Source of the DNA: Paucibacter aquatile
Lineage (GTDB): Bacteria > Pseudomonadota > Gammaproteobacteria > Burkholderiales > Burkholderiaceae_C
Reading direction: 5' to 3'
Length of the DNA stretch: 64,000 nucleotides
NCBI RefSeq assembly: GCF_002885975.1
Contig: NZ_POSP01000004.1
Location: forward strand, 124,001 to 188,000
This document shows, in pieces, positions 52,627 to 63,780 of the stretch. The notes beneath the pieces were generated by a model, which saw nothing but the letters and a program-made list of their open reading frames with translations, was not told the origin of the DNA and searched no databases. A program made the translations under genes and the position numbers. How positions within the stretch are numbered: the first letter of the stretch is position 1; each line of letters starts with the position of its first letter.

Positions 52627-53853
52627 TCAGCCGCGATTCAGGATCTTGGGCACGGCGTTGGGCCGCAGGCGGAAAGCGTCCGGCATGCCCGAGCCCAGAA
52701 GCGGGCGCAGGTAGAGGCGGAAGGCATCGGTGACATGGGTGCCGCAGGGGCTGATGAACTCGTCTTCCATCACCCGGGTCTTGCCGGCCACATCCGCCAG
52801 GGGCAGCAGCTCGTAGTCCACCGAGTAGGTGCCGGTGCGCTTGATCGCCACCGAGCCGGAGCTGCGGCCACCCGCACCGTGGAAGGCGAACTGCACGGCT
52901 TTTTCGCCCACCTCACGCGCCTCGCGCTGGTCCACATCGGAGACGCAGCCGATGAAGCTGCGCTGCAGATAGCCGAAGGTGTCACCGCGCACGCGCTTGA
53001 TGCCCAGGCGGCTCTTGATCTCCTCGCACAGCAGATCGGCCAGGGCGCCGTTGCCGGAGAGCTGCACATTGCCATGGGCATCGCGCTCCAGGTCCTTGGC
53101 CAGTTGCGCAGCAATCGGCTGGCCGCTGGCGTCGTGGATGCCCTCGGACACGGCGATCACGCAGCGGCCATGGCGGTCGAACATGGTCTTCACATCGGCC
53201 AGAAAACGCTCCAGCTCGAACACCCGCTCGGGCAGGTAGATCAGGTGCGGGCCGTCGTCGGGGAACTTTTTGCCCAGGGCCGAGGCCGCGGTCAGAAAGC
53301 CGGCATGGCGGCCCATGACCACGCCGACGTAGACGCCGGGCAGGGCCGCGTTGTCGAGGTTGGCGCCGGCAAAGGCCTGTGCGACAAAGCGCGCGGCCGA
53401 GGCAAAGCCGGGCGTGTGGTCGTTCAGCACCAGATCGTTGTCGATGGTCTTGGGGATGTGGATGCAGCGCAGCGGGTAGTTCGCGGCCGCGGCTTCCTCG
53501 CTGATGATGCGGGTGCTGTCGGAGGAGTCGTTGCCGCCGATATTGAAGAAATGGGTGATGCCGTGGGCCTGCAGCACCTGGAAAATCTTGTGGCAGTAGG
53601 CCGCATCGGGCTTGTCGCGGGTGGAGCCCAGGGCCGAGGAAGGGGTTTGTGCGACCAGCTCGAGGTTGTGACTGGTCTCCTGGGCCAGGTCCACAAAGTC
53701 CTCGTTCAAGATGCCGCGCACGCCGTGGCGAGCGCCGTAGACGGCGCTGACCCCGGCCTGCCGGCGCGCCTCCAGCACCACGCCGACCATGGATTGATTG
53801 ATGACCGCGGTGGGGCCGCCGCCCTGGGTGACGAGGATCTTGCTGGGGGGCAT
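52627..53853 (-). CDS. 6-phosphofructokinase, PPi-dependent type
   Basis: 408 residues from ATG 53853. The phosphate loop is TQGGGPTAVINQS. FFNIGGNDSSDST has Asp where ATP-dependent enzymes carry Gly (GGDGS), and PKTIDNDL has Lys where they carry Gly (PGTIDND). Both are the known marks of pyrophosphate-dependent phosphofructokinase. It phosphorylates fructose 6-phosphate reversibly using PPi. The residue reading is direct; phosphate-donor preference is inferred. It is divergent from alanine dehydrogenase with a palindrome between them. The longer frame to 53913 lacks homology. Confidence 0.88.
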   Translation of the reverse strand: MPPSKILVTQGGGPTAVINQSMVGVVLEARRQAGVSAVYGARHGVRGILNEDFVDLAQETSHNLELVAQTPSSALGSTRDKPDAAYCHKIFQVLQAHGITHFFNIGGNDSSDSTRIISEEAAAANYPLRCIHIPKTIDNDLVLNDHTPGFASAARFVAQAFAGANLDNAALPGVYVGVVMGRHAGFLTAASALGKKFPDDGPHLIYLPERVFELERFLADVKTMFDRHGRCVIAVSEGIHDASGQPIAAQLAKDLERDAHGNVQLSGNGALADLLCEEIKSRLGIKRVRGDTFGYLQRSFIGCVSDVDQREAREVGEKAVQFAFHGAGGRSSGSVAIKRTGTYSVDYELLPLADVAGKTRVMEDEFISPCGTHVTDAFRLYLRPLLGSGMPDAFRLRPNAVPKILNRG

Positions 53854-53931
53854 GGAGCGTTCCTGGCTGGAGGGGGTGAATGGACGACGGAGGGCTCCGT
53901 CGGCTTGCCGCATTAGCGGGGCTTATCGATC

Positions 53932-53955
53932 TGAAGTGTCATGAATTTCACTTCA
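53932..53955. promoter_or_regulatory. Inverted repeat between pfk and ald
   Basis: TGAAGTG-N10-CACTTCA is a perfect 7-bp arm repeat in the 169-base divergent gap. An operator for an Lrp/AsnC-type or other regulator is possible; none is encoded nearby. Confidence 0.45.
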
Positions 53956-54022
53956 CTTCGCAAGGCAGGCAGCGTACAAAGGTGCACCCCAACAAGGCCT
54001 CAGAGCCACGGAGACAAGAACC

Positions 54023-55138
54023 ATGTTGATCGGCTGCCCCAAGGAAATCAAGAACCATGAGTACCGCGTTGGCCTGACCCCGGCCAGCGTGCGCGAGTTG
54101 ACCAGCCGCGGCCACCAGGTGCTGGTGCAGACCCAGGCCGGTGCCGCCATCGGCCTGAGTGACGAGCAGTACATCGCCGCCGGCGCGCAGATCGCGGCCG
54201 ACGCGGCCAGCATCTTTGCCAAGGCCGAGATGATTGTGAAGGTCAAGGAGCCGCAGCCGCAGGAATGCGCCATGCTGCGCGAGGGGCAGATCCTCTACAC
54301 CTATCTGCACCTGGCCCCGGACCCGGAGCAGACCGCGGCCCTGGTCAAGAGCGGCGCCATCTGCATCGCCTACGAGACCGTGACCGGCCCGGGCGGCGGC
54401 CTGCCCCTGCTGGCGCCCATGAGCGAGGTGGCCGGGCGCATGTCCATCCAGGCCGGTGCGGCGCATCTGGAGAAGAGCAAGGGTGGCATGGGCGTGCTGC
54501 TGGGCGGCGTGCCCGGCGTGGCGCCGGCCCATGTGGTGGTGATCGGTGCCGGCGTGGTGGGCAGCCATGCACTGCAGATGGTCGTCGGCCTGGGCGCCCG
54601 GGTGACGGTGCTGGACAAGAACGTCGATCGCCTGCGCCAGCTCGACCTGGTCTTCGGCAACCGCATCTGCACCCAGTATTCCAATGTACAAAGCGTGGAG
54701 GAGGCGGTGCTGGCGGCGGACCTGGTGATCGGCGGTGTGCTGATCCCGGGTGCCGCCGCACCGAAACTGGTGACGCGCAGCATGGTCTCGCGCATGAAGA
54801 CGGGCGCCGTGGTGGTGGATGTGGCGATCGACCAGGGCGGCTGCTTCGAGACCTCGCATGCCACCACCCACGCCGATCCGACCTTTGTGGTGGACGGCGT
54901 GGTGCACTACTGTGTGGCCAATATGCCCGGTGCAGTGGCCCGCACCTCGACCTTTGCCCTCAACAATGCCACCATCGGTCATGCGGTGGCACTGGCCGAC
55001 AAGGGCTGGAAACAGGCCTTGATCGACAACCCGCATCTCTGCGCCGGTTTGAATGTGGCCCAGGGGCACTTGACTTATGAGGCAGTGGCCCGAGATTTGG
55101 GTTACGAGTACGTGCCGGCCGAAGCCTTGTTCAACTGA
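54023..55138 (+). CDS. ald: Alanine dehydrogenase
   Basis: 371 residues. MLIGCPKEIKNHEYRVGLTPA is the typical N-terminus with the pyruvate-binding Arg and Lys further on (KVKEPQ). MSEVAGRMSIQAGA, GVLLGGVPGV, the Rossmann glycine loop VIGAGVVGSHA and the MPGAVARTSTFALNNAT block complete the family pattern. It converts alanine to pyruvate and ammonia with NAD+, or the reverse. In a peptide-using organism this would feed alanine into central metabolism. The ATG at 54023 has GGAG 8 bases upstream. A hairpin follows the stop. Confidence 0.95.
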   Translation: MLIGCPKEIKNHEYRVGLTPASVRELTSRGHQVLVQTQAGAAIGLSDEQYIAAGAQIAADAASIFAKAEMIVKVKEPQPQECAMLREGQILYTYLHLAPDPEQTAALVKSGAICIAYETVTGPGGGLPLLAPMSEVAGRMSIQAGAAHLEKSKGGMGVLLGGVPGVAPAHVVVIGAGVVGSHALQMVVGLGARVTVLDKNVDRLRQLDLVFGNRICTQYSNVQSVEEAVLAADLVIGGVLIPGAAAPKLVTRSMVSRMKTGAVVVDVAIDQGGCFETSHATTHADPTFVVDGVVHYCVANMPGAVARTSTFALNNATIGHAVALADKGWKQALIDNPHLCAGLNVAQGHLTYEAVARDLGYEYVPAEALFN

Positions 55139-55142
55139 AGAC

Positions 55143-55166
55143 GCGCAGCCCTGGCCTGGGCTGCGC
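55143..55166 (+). terminator. Hairpin after ald
   Basis: GCGCAGCCC (55143-55151) and GGGCTGCGC (55158-55166) form a perfect 9-bp stem with a 6-base loop, 5 bases after the stop. No T tract follows. Confidence 0.5.
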
Positions 55167-55237
55167 AGAGAGCCGGGCGTGCTTGTGAGCCCGTGTACGC
55201 GTATGTTGAGCATCAATCCCAACCAGGAGGTACAACC

Positions 55238-55549
55238 ATGTCCAGCTTGAACCAGTCCCAGAAAGACCGTTTGATGAGCGATCTGCATGCGGTGGTCGCC
55301 GAAGCCGAGAGCTTGCTGCGAGCCACCGCCGGTTCGGCCGGCGAGGGCGCGAGCGAGTTGCGCGCCAAGGTGCAGGACAGCCTGGACCGGGCCAAACGCA
55401 ATCTGCATGACTTGCAGGACGCTGCGGTGGAGAAGGCCAAGGCCGCGGGCCGCGCCACCGACCATTACGTGCACGAAAACCCCTGGCAGTCCATTGGCGT
55501 GGCCGCCGGTGTCGGCCTCTTGCTGGGCATGCTCATCGCCCGCCGCTGA
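55238..55549 (+). CDS. DUF883 (ElaB/YqjD-like) membrane-anchored protein
   Basis: 103 residues. An amphipathic helical N-terminal region (QSQKDRLMSDLHAVVAEAESLLRATAGSAGEGASELRAKVQDSLDRAKRNL) is followed by a C-terminal membrane helix VHENPWQSIGVAAGVGLLLGMLIARR with the family's glycine-zipper ending. E. coli YqjD and ElaB bind ribosomes and the inner membrane in stationary phase. The ATG has AGGAGG upstream. In other Proteobacteria such a gene is followed by yqjE/yqjK; here those relatives lie 2.5 kb away beyond an inserted EAL gene. Confidence 0.9.
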   Translation: MSSLNQSQKDRLMSDLHAVVAEAESLLRATAGSAGEGASELRAKVQDSLDRAKRNLHDLQDAAVEKAKAAGRATDHYVHENPWQSIGVAAGVGLLLGMLIARR

Positions 55550-55564
55550 ACTTTCAGCGCCATG

Positions 55565-55602
55565 AAAAAGCCCCGCAGCGATGGTGCTGCGGGGCTTTTT
55601 TT
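55565..55602. terminator. Strong bidirectional terminator
   Basis: AAAAAGCCCCGCAGC (55565-55579), a 6-base loop and GCTGCGGGGCTTTTT (55586-55600), with more T to 55602. It serves the DUF883 gene and, in reverse, the EAL gene. Confidence 0.92.
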
Positions 55603-55639
55603 ATTGTGGAGCTGGCCGTGCCGGCGACCGCTGCAGGCC

Positions 55640-57889
55640 TCAGCCCAGGGCGGCGGGCTGCTCCATCCAGCGCTCCAGCTGATCGGCCTGCATGGGCCGG
55701 GCAAACAGATAACCCTGGCCTTCGTGGCAGCCGAGCTCCAGCAGTTGCTGGCGCTGCTCTTCGGTTTCGATGCCTTCGGCGATCACGGTCAGATTGAGGC
55801 CGCGGCCGAGGTTGATGACCATTTGCGCGATGGTCGAACCGGCGCTGGAAGTCTGGGCTTCGCGCACAAAGGCGCGGTCGATCTTGAGCCGGTCCACATC
55901 GAGCTGGCGCAGATGGCTGAGTGAGGAGAAGCCGGTGCCGAAATCATCGATGGCCACGCTGACTCCGCAGTGCTTGATGTCGGCCAGGATGTGCATCACC
56001 AGCTCCGTGTCCTCCATGGCCATGGATTCGGTGATCTCCAGCTCCAGATTGCGCCCGTTCACGCCGGTGTCGCGCAGGGCGCTGGTCAGCACCTCCATGA
56101 AACCGGGGTGGCGGAACTGCGCCAGCGAGACATTGACGCACATGCGGAAGTCCTCATGCCCCAGATCCAGCATGCGCTTGAGCTGGTGGCAGGAGGTGCG
56201 CAGCACGAACTCACCGATGCTGATGATCAGCCCCGATTTTTCGGCCAGCGGGATGAACTGGTCCGGCGGCACAAAATTGCCTTCCTCGGTGCGCCAGCGC
56301 AGCAGCGCTTCGGCGCCGATGGCTTTGGCGTCGGACAGGCGCACCTGGGGTTGGTAGACCACGAACAGGCGGTTTTCCTCGAAGCCGGCGCGCAGGCCCT
56401 TGAGCAGCTTGAAGCGCTCGCGCGCATCGGTGCCCATGGCCGAGGAAAAATACTGGGACGAGCCACGGTGCTGGGACTTGGCCTGCTTGAGCGCGATCTG
56501 CGCGTCGAGCAGCAACTCGGAGCCCACCGCGGCGGACTCGGTCAGCCGCACCAGGCCGGTGGTGGCCGAGAGCTGCAGGCGTTCGCCCGAGACCGAGAAG
56601 GGCTCCAGGAAGACGCGCTGGATGTTGTCGGCGCTGACATGCTCGCTCGGCCCCAGCAGGCCAAAGGTGTCGGCGCCGACCCGGGCCATGGCCGTGTTCA
56701 GGCCCAGGGCTTCGCCCAGGCGCAGCACCACGGCACGCAGCACCTGGTCGCCAAAGTGGTGGCCGAAGGCGTCGTTGATGTCGGAGAAGTCGTCGATGTC
56801 GATCAAGGCCAGGGTGACATCGGCCGGGTCTTTGAGGTTCTTGTCCAGCAGCTCGACAAAGCGGTTGCGGTTGGGTAAGTGCAGCAGCTGGTCGTTGTAG
56901 GCCTGGTCCAGCAGTTGGCCATAGAGCACCACATTCTCGAAACCGACCGAGATGTTGGAGCAGAAGGCACGCAGGAGCTGCTGGTCGGTGTCGCTGAGGT
57001 CGCGGCCCACATCGACCCAGGCCGCCATGGGCCGGCCGTTGCTCATGCCGAAATACAGGCAGGTGCCTTCGTCGTAGATGTTCTGGCGCTGCTCCAGGCA
57101 TTGCTGCAGACGCTCGCGTACGGTCTTGATCTGCACGGCCGAGAGCGGTGAATTGATCATGCCGCTGTACTGGCCCGCCGCGGCAATCACGCGGACTTCG
57201 GCGTCGTTGTCCACGCCGACCTGGGCGCAGACCAGGCCCTCGGGCAGGATGCCCAGCATGGCGCAGAGCTGGGTGACCACGCCCTCGGCAAAACGGTGCA
57301 GGCCGCGCAGGCGGCTCAGCTCGGTGCTGGCATCGACGATCAGTTCCAGGCCGCGGCGGTTGGCTTCCAGCGCACAGATCTGACGGTAAGAGCGGATGGC
57401 GGCGGTCAGCACCGTGTAGAGCCGGGTGCGGGTCAGCTCGGACTTGGTCTTGTAGTCGTTGATGTCGTAGGCCTGAACCGTTTCGATTTCAGGCGCGTAG
57501 CCGGGCTGGCCGGTGCGCAGCACGATGCGCACGGCACCGAGCTTGAGTTCCTCTCGGATGTAGCGCACCAGCTGCAGGCCGGCGTCTTCGGATTCCATCA
57601 CCACATCCAGCAGCACGACCGCCAGATCGGGCTCGCAGGCCAGCACCTGGCGCGCTTCGGCCGCCGAGGTGGCATGCAGAAAGCTCAGGGGTAGGCCTTC
57701 CACCAGCAGGCCTTGCATGGCCAGCTCGGTGGCCTTGTGAACATCTCCGTCGTCGTCAACGATCAGCACGCGCCAGGGGTGAACCAGATGGGCGTCATTT
57801 GCGTCCGCGTGCTCGGGGCTGTCCAGGAACTCCAGCAGATCGTCGTCGCCCTCTTCATCGGGCATGGCCGGACTGTTTGTCTCGCGCAT
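55640..57889 (-). CDS. Response regulator with DUF3369, degenerate GGDEF and EAL domains
   Basis: 749 residues. An N-terminal receiver (~40-165) has IVDDDGDVH and the phospho-acceptor Asp in LLDVVMES. DUF3369 follows (~170-320). The GGDEF domain (~340-480) is degenerate: RVGADTFGLLG replaces the GGDEF loop, so no cyclase activity is expected. The EAL domain (~495-740) keeps EALLRW, LEITESMAM, IDDFGTGFSSL and AEGIETEEQ, so it should degrade cyclic di-GMP. The degenerate GGDEF may bind GTP as a regulator. No kinase partner is adjacent. It stands between the elaB/yqjD-like gene and the yqjE/yqjK-like genes, on the opposite strand. Confidence 0.92.
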   Translation of the reverse strand: MRETNSPAMPDEEGDDDLLEFLDSPEHADANDAHLVHPWRVLIVDDDGDVHKATELAMQGLLVEGLPLSFLHATSAAEARQVLACEPDLAVVLLDVVMESEDAGLQLVRYIREELKLGAVRIVLRTGQPGYAPEIETVQAYDINDYKTKSELTRTRLYTVLTAAIRSYRQICALEANRRGLELIVDASTELSRLRGLHRFAEGVVTQLCAMLGILPEGLVCAQVGVDNDAEVRVIAAAGQYSGMINSPLSAVQIKTVRERLQQCLEQRQNIYDEGTCLYFGMSNGRPMAAWVDVGRDLSDTDQQLLRAFCSNISVGFENVVLYGQLLDQAYNDQLLHLPNRNRFVELLDKNLKDPADVTLALIDIDDFSDINDAFGHHFGDQVLRAVVLRLGEALGLNTAMARVGADTFGLLGPSEHVSADNIQRVFLEPFSVSGERLQLSATTGLVRLTESAAVGSELLLDAQIALKQAKSQHRGSSQYFSSAMGTDARERFKLLKGLRAGFEENRLFVVYQPQVRLSDAKAIGAEALLRWRTEEGNFVPPDQFIPLAEKSGLIISIGEFVLRTSCHQLKRMLDLGHEDFRMCVNVSLAQFRHPGFMEVLTSALRDTGVNGRNLELEITESMAMEDTELVMHILADIKHCGVSVAIDDFGTGFSSLSHLRQLDVDRLKIDRAFVREAQTSSAGSTIAQMVINLGRGLNLTVIAEGIETEEQRQQLLELGCHEGQGYLFARPMQADQLERWMEQPAALG

Positions 57890-57914
57890 GAGGGCCTGTG
57901 CTCCAGCCTATGGA

Positions 57915-57943
57915 TTGACAATAGCGTAAGGGTATTTCATTCT
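57915..57943 (+). promoter_or_regulatory. Possible sigma-70 promoter for the yqjE-like operon
   Basis: A perfect -35 TTGACA (57915-57920) is followed 17 bases later by a poor -10 CATTCT (57938-57943). GGGTA-N10-TACCC (57930-57949) overlaps it as a possible operator. The region is the 186-base gap 57890-58075. Confidence 0.4.
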
Positions 57944-58075
57944 GTACCCGGTCGCCATGCGCGCAAGTGCCTATTTGGTGGCACTCACGACACATGCAGA
58001 TTGGGGTTATAGAGCATTTGCTTGCCTCTGATCGCCACAAAAGCACGACAAGACGATCACATATGGGAGACCACG

Positions 58076-58501
58076 ATGACCATGCCCGGTTCGCTGCCTG
58101 AGCCCGAAGCGCAGGCAGGCGGGGCCCTGCCGCCGCCAGCCCCTCCGGCCCCCGGCCCGCTGACGCGCTTGCCGGCGCAGTTGATGGAGCTCTTACAGAC
58201 CCGCATCGAGCTGCTGTCCACCGAGCTGGAGGCCGAGAAGTTGCGCCTCTTCGGCGCGCTGGTGCAGATGCTGCTGGCCTTGCTGCTGGCCGGTGGCGCC
58301 CTGTTCATGGCCAGCCTGGCGGTGCTGATGTTCTGCCCTGAAGCCTGGCGGGGCTGGGCGGCCTTGGGGCTGATGTCGGCTTATGCCCTGCTGGCGGCCT
58401 GGGCCTGGCGTGGCGCGCGGGCCCAGCTGAGCCGACCCAGCGGCTTGTTCGCAGCCACGGTGGCGGAACTGGCGCGCGACCGCGCCAGCCTGGGAGGCTG
58501 A
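58076..58501 (+). CDS. YqjE-like (phage-holin-III family) membrane protein
   Basis: 141 residues. A Pro-rich N-terminus is followed by a helix (LLQTRIELLSTELEAEKLRLFGALVQMLLALLLAGGALFMASLAVLMF) and a second membrane helix (WAALGLMSAYALLAAWAWRGA). This is the YqjE/holin superfamily III pattern of two TM helices after an amphipathic helix. The ATG at 58076 has GGGAGA about 6 bases upstream. Despite the family name it is a cellular gene here, paired with the next one. Confidence 0.85.
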   Translation: MTMPGSLPEPEAQAGGALPPPAPPAPGPLTRLPAQLMELLQTRIELLSTELEAEKLRLFGALVQMLLALLLAGGALFMASLAVLMFCPEAWRGWAALGLMSAYALLAAWAWRGARAQLSRPSGLFAATVAELARDRASLGG

Positions 58502-58506
58502 TCGCC

Positions 58507-58920
58507 ATGTTGTTTCAACGCGAACTTCAAGAGCTGCAGCAGCGCCAACTGGCCCTGCGCTTGCGCAATATCGAGCTGCGCGCCGAACTGGGCGGCAGCG
58601 TCCGTGAGCTGATGCAGCCGCTTCAGATGGCGCGGAGCTTCATGGCCGGCAGCTCCGAGCTGGGCACCGCAGGTGCCCGCGGCTGGTGGAGCTCAGGCCT
58701 CGTCGCCCTGGCGGCCTTGGGTTTGGGTTGGGCGGCGCGACGCCGCATGCACGCGGGCAGCGCGGCACAGGCAGCGAACGGCCCGGTCGAGTCTCTGCTC
58801 GGCTGGTTGCGCCTGGGTCTGCGGGTCGCGCGGCTGTGGCGGGAGTTCAGCCGGGCTGGCGCAGGGCTTGACGGCCGGCGCCCGAGCGCGGCCAGCGCGG
58901 CGTCCGACACCGGGCTTTGA
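58507..58920 (+). CDS. YqjK-like protein
   Basis: 137 residues. A coiled-coil N-terminus (FQRELQELQQRQLALRLRNIELRAELGGSV) precedes one membrane helix (WWSSGLVALAALGLGWAARRRM) and a charged C-terminal tail. Size and place right after the yqjE-like gene (5-base gap) match YqjK, whose function is unknown. Convergent with the next gene (18 bases). Confidence 0.65.
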   Translation: MLFQRELQELQQRQLALRLRNIELRAELGGSVRELMQPLQMARSFMAGSSELGTAGARGWWSSGLVALAALGLGWAARRRMHAGSAAQAANGPVESLLGWLRLGLRVARLWREFSRAGAGLDGRRPSAASAASDTGL

Positions 58921-58938
58921 GCGCCCGGTGCCGCGCGC

Positions 58939-61419
<2,481 letters not shown>

Positions 61420-61569
61420 GGCGGCAGTTTCCGAAAGAGCAACCCGCGATTGTCCCAGGCCTGAGGGCAAACCCGAGAGCAGCCGTTAAATTTGCGGGGT
61501 ATTCCGTGTGGAAATGCGGCAGGGCAGGGCGCCTGGGCCTTGCGGAGCCGGTCGGCACGCCAGCGCAAC

Positions 61570-62286
61570 TCAATCTTCGCGCTTCAATCCCTGGCAGATG
61601 CCTTGCTGGCCGAGGCGGGCGATTTCCTCCGCGGTCATGGGCGGCAGCAGTGGTTCGGCGCAGGCACTTGGGCTGTGGCTCAGGCTGTTGAGAAAGCCCT
61701 CGATGGCGGTCTGCCCCACATCCATGAGGTCAAAGGACTCGGGGTCCATGATCCATTGATGCAGCAAGCCGTCCACCAGGGCCACCAGGGCGACGGCCGC
61801 ACGGCTGGTGTTCAGGCTCGGTGGCAGTTGGCCGATCTCGATGGCGTGCTCAAAACACAGGCGGTTCTGCTCACGCCAGTTGCGGTGCGATTGCAGCTTT
61901 CGCTCCTTGAGGGCCTGCATCTCGCCGGTGTACTCGACTTTTTGCATGGCGATCTCGAACACACGCCGGGTGCGCTCGTTGTGCATGGCCGAGTAAAAGA
62001 CGTTGACCAGGCCCCAGCGCAGATCGCGCAGGCTGAGCACGCCTTTGGCATCGACGTTCACATCCATGCCTTCTTCCAGGGGCATGGTGGCGCGATCCAT
62101 CATGGCGTCGAAGAGCTCGGCCTTGTCCTTGAAATGCCAATAGATCGCCCCGCGGGTGACCCCGGCGCTGAGGGCGATGTCCTGCAAGGAACAGCGTGAG
62201 ACGCCGCGCTGCTGGAACAGCTGTTCCGCCGCGTCGAGCAAGCTCATGCGTGTTTCTTGTGCTTCTTGTTTGGTTTTCCGGGCCAT
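61570..62286 (-). CDS. TetR/AcrR-type repressor of the RND operon
   Basis: 238 residues. ARKTKQEAQETRMSLLDAAEQLFQQRGV...SLQDIALSAGVTRGAIYWHFKDKAELFDAM is the AcrR/TtgR HTH and dimer start almost word for word. The rest is a helical drug-binding domain. It is divergent from an RND efflux operon with an AcrR-type palindrome in the gap, so it should repress that operon and release on binding toxic compounds. Confidence 0.92.
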   Translation of the reverse strand: MARKTKQEAQETRMSLLDAAEQLFQQRGVSRCSLQDIALSAGVTRGAIYWHFKDKAELFDAMMDRATMPLEEGMDVNVDAKGVLSLRDLRWGLVNVFYSAMHNERTRRVFEIAMQKVEYTGEMQALKERKLQSHRNWREQNRLCFEHAIEIGQLPPSLNTSRAAVALVALVDGLLHQWIMDPESFDLMDVGQTAIEGFLNSLSHSPSACAEPLLPPMTAEEIARLGQQGICQGLKRED

Positions 62287-62307
62287 GGTGTAGGGATTTT
62301 ACGCGAT

Positions 62308-62339
62308 TTAACATACATGCGCGAATGTATGTATATACT
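62308..62339. promoter_or_regulatory. AcrR-type operator overlapping the efflux promoter
   Basis: ACATACAT-N6-ATGTATGT (62311-62332) is a perfect palindrome, very like the known E. coli AcrR operator. -35 TTAACA (62308-62313) and -10 TATATA or TATACT (62332-62339) overlap it, so a bound repressor would block RNA polymerase. Confidence 0.8.
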
Positions 62340-62490
62340 GCCGACCGTTCTGCAACAGCCCCAAGGTCCGAGCGTGCCTGACATGTGTCGCCGGCGCTTG
62401 ATCTGAAGCAAGATGCCCGACACGCCACATCACCCTTCCCCGATCGCCCCCGCTGCGACGCACGCTCTGCCACATCAAAGGACAAGCCCG

Positions 62491-63765
62491 ATGCTGCCCT
62501 CCCAACTTCAATCTCCTGAAGCCCCCAATTCCGCCCGCGAGGCCCTGCGTGCCCGTGCGCTGTATGTGCTGCCATTGGCCATTGCCGTGGCCGCTGTGTT
62601 GACCGGCTGCGGCGGCGGTGACAAGGCCGCTGCCGGCCCGGGCGGTGGCGGTATGCCGCCGCCGGCTCCGGTCGGTGTGGTCAAGACCGAGTTGCAGGCC
62701 GTGGGCCTGCAGACCGAGCTGCCGGGCCGGGTGGAAGCCCAGCGCACGGCCCAGGTGCGCGCCCGCGTCAACGGCGTGGTGCTCAAGCGCTTGTTCACCG
62801 AAGGCTCCGAGGTCAAGGCCGGCCAGGTCTTGTTCCAGATCGATCCGGCGCCGTACCAGGCTGCCCTCGACAGCGCCCAGGCCAGCCTGGCCAAGGCGCA
62901 AGCCAATCTTGCCCAGGCCGCCGCCCAGGCCGAGCGCAACAAGCCCCTGGTCGAGGCCCGCGCCATCAGCCAGCAGGAGTACCTGAGCAGCGTGGCCGCC
63001 GCCAAGGCCGCCGAGGCCGATGTGGCCGCTGGCAAGGCCGCCGTGCAGAGCGCCAAGCTCAACCTCGGCTACGCCGCTGTCACGGCGCCGATCTCGGGCC
63101 GCATCGGCCGTGCTCTGGTGACCGAAGGCGCCCTGGTCAGCGCGGCGGAAGCCACCCAGCTGGCCCTGATCCAGCAAACCGGCAGCGTCTACGTCAACTT
63201 CACGCAGAGCGCCAATGAAGTGCAGCAGCTGCGCCGCGCCCTGGCCGGCGGCAAGCTGCGCGCCGCCGGTGCCCAGGCCGCCCAGGTTCGTGTCGTCCTG
63301 GACGATGGCAGCGAGCTGGCCAAGCCCGGCCGCCTGCTGTTCACCGACCTGAGCGTCGATGCCGCATCGGGCCAGGTCAGCCTGCGCGCCGAGGTGCCCA
63401 ATGCCGAGGGTCAGCTCTTGCCCGGCCAGTATGTGCGCGTTCGCCTGTCGCAAGGCGAGCTGCCGGCCGGCATCCTGCTGCCGCAACAGGCGGTCAAGCG
63501 CAGCAACCAGGGCGATTCGGTCCTGGTGGTCGGTGCCGGCAACAAGCCCGAACCGCGCATGGTCAAGGTCGGCAGCGCCCAGGGCAACCAATGGGTGGTG
63601 CTGGATGGCTTGAAGCCGGGCGAGCAGGTCATCGTCGACGGTTTCCAGAAGATGTTTGTGCCCGGTGCGCCGGTCACGCCGGTGCCTTGGTCTGCGGCTG
63701 CGGCCGCCTCGGCGCCCGCGGCATCGGCCGCACCCGCCGCTCCGGCCTCGGCCGCCAGCCGCTAA
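62491..63765 (+). CDS. RND efflux membrane fusion (adaptor) lipoprotein
   Basis: 424 residues. The N-terminal helix ends in the lipobox VLTGCGGG, so it is lipid-anchored in the inner membrane. The adaptor core reads QTELPGRVEAQRTAQVRARVNGVVLKRLFTEGSEVKAGQVLFQIDPAPYQAAL, a coiled-coil hairpin (QASLAKAQANLAQAAAQAERNKPLVEARAISQQEY) and APISGRIGRALVTEGALVS. It links the RND pump to an outer-membrane channel. ATG 62491 is chosen over 62413 because the AcrA-like leader starts there and AAGGAC lies upstream. The pump gene follows after 15 bases. Confidence 0.94.
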   Translation: MLPSQLQSPEAPNSAREALRARALYVLPLAIAVAAVLTGCGGGDKAAAGPGGGGMPPPAPVGVVKTELQAVGLQTELPGRVEAQRTAQVRARVNGVVLKRLFTEGSEVKAGQVLFQIDPAPYQAALDSAQASLAKAQANLAQAAAQAERNKPLVEARAISQQEYLSSVAAAKAAEADVAAGKAAVQSAKLNLGYAAVTAPISGRIGRALVTEGALVSAAEATQLALIQQTGSVYVNFTQSANEVQQLRRALAGGKLRAAGAQAAQVRVVLDDGSELAKPGRLLFTDLSVDAASGQVSLRAEVPNAEGQLLPGQYVRVRLSQGELPAGILLPQQAVKRSNQGDSVLVVGAGNKPEPRMVKVGSAQGNQWVVLDGLKPGEQVIVDGFQKMFVPGAPVTPVPWSAAAAASAPAASAAPAAPASAASR

Positions 63766-63780
63766 TCAGAGGTTCACAAC

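Noticed and set aside
58076..58501. Prophage holin, suggesting phage remnants
   Set aside because: The match is to the cellular YqjE branch of the holin-named family; no other phage genes are present and the neighbour is YqjK-like.
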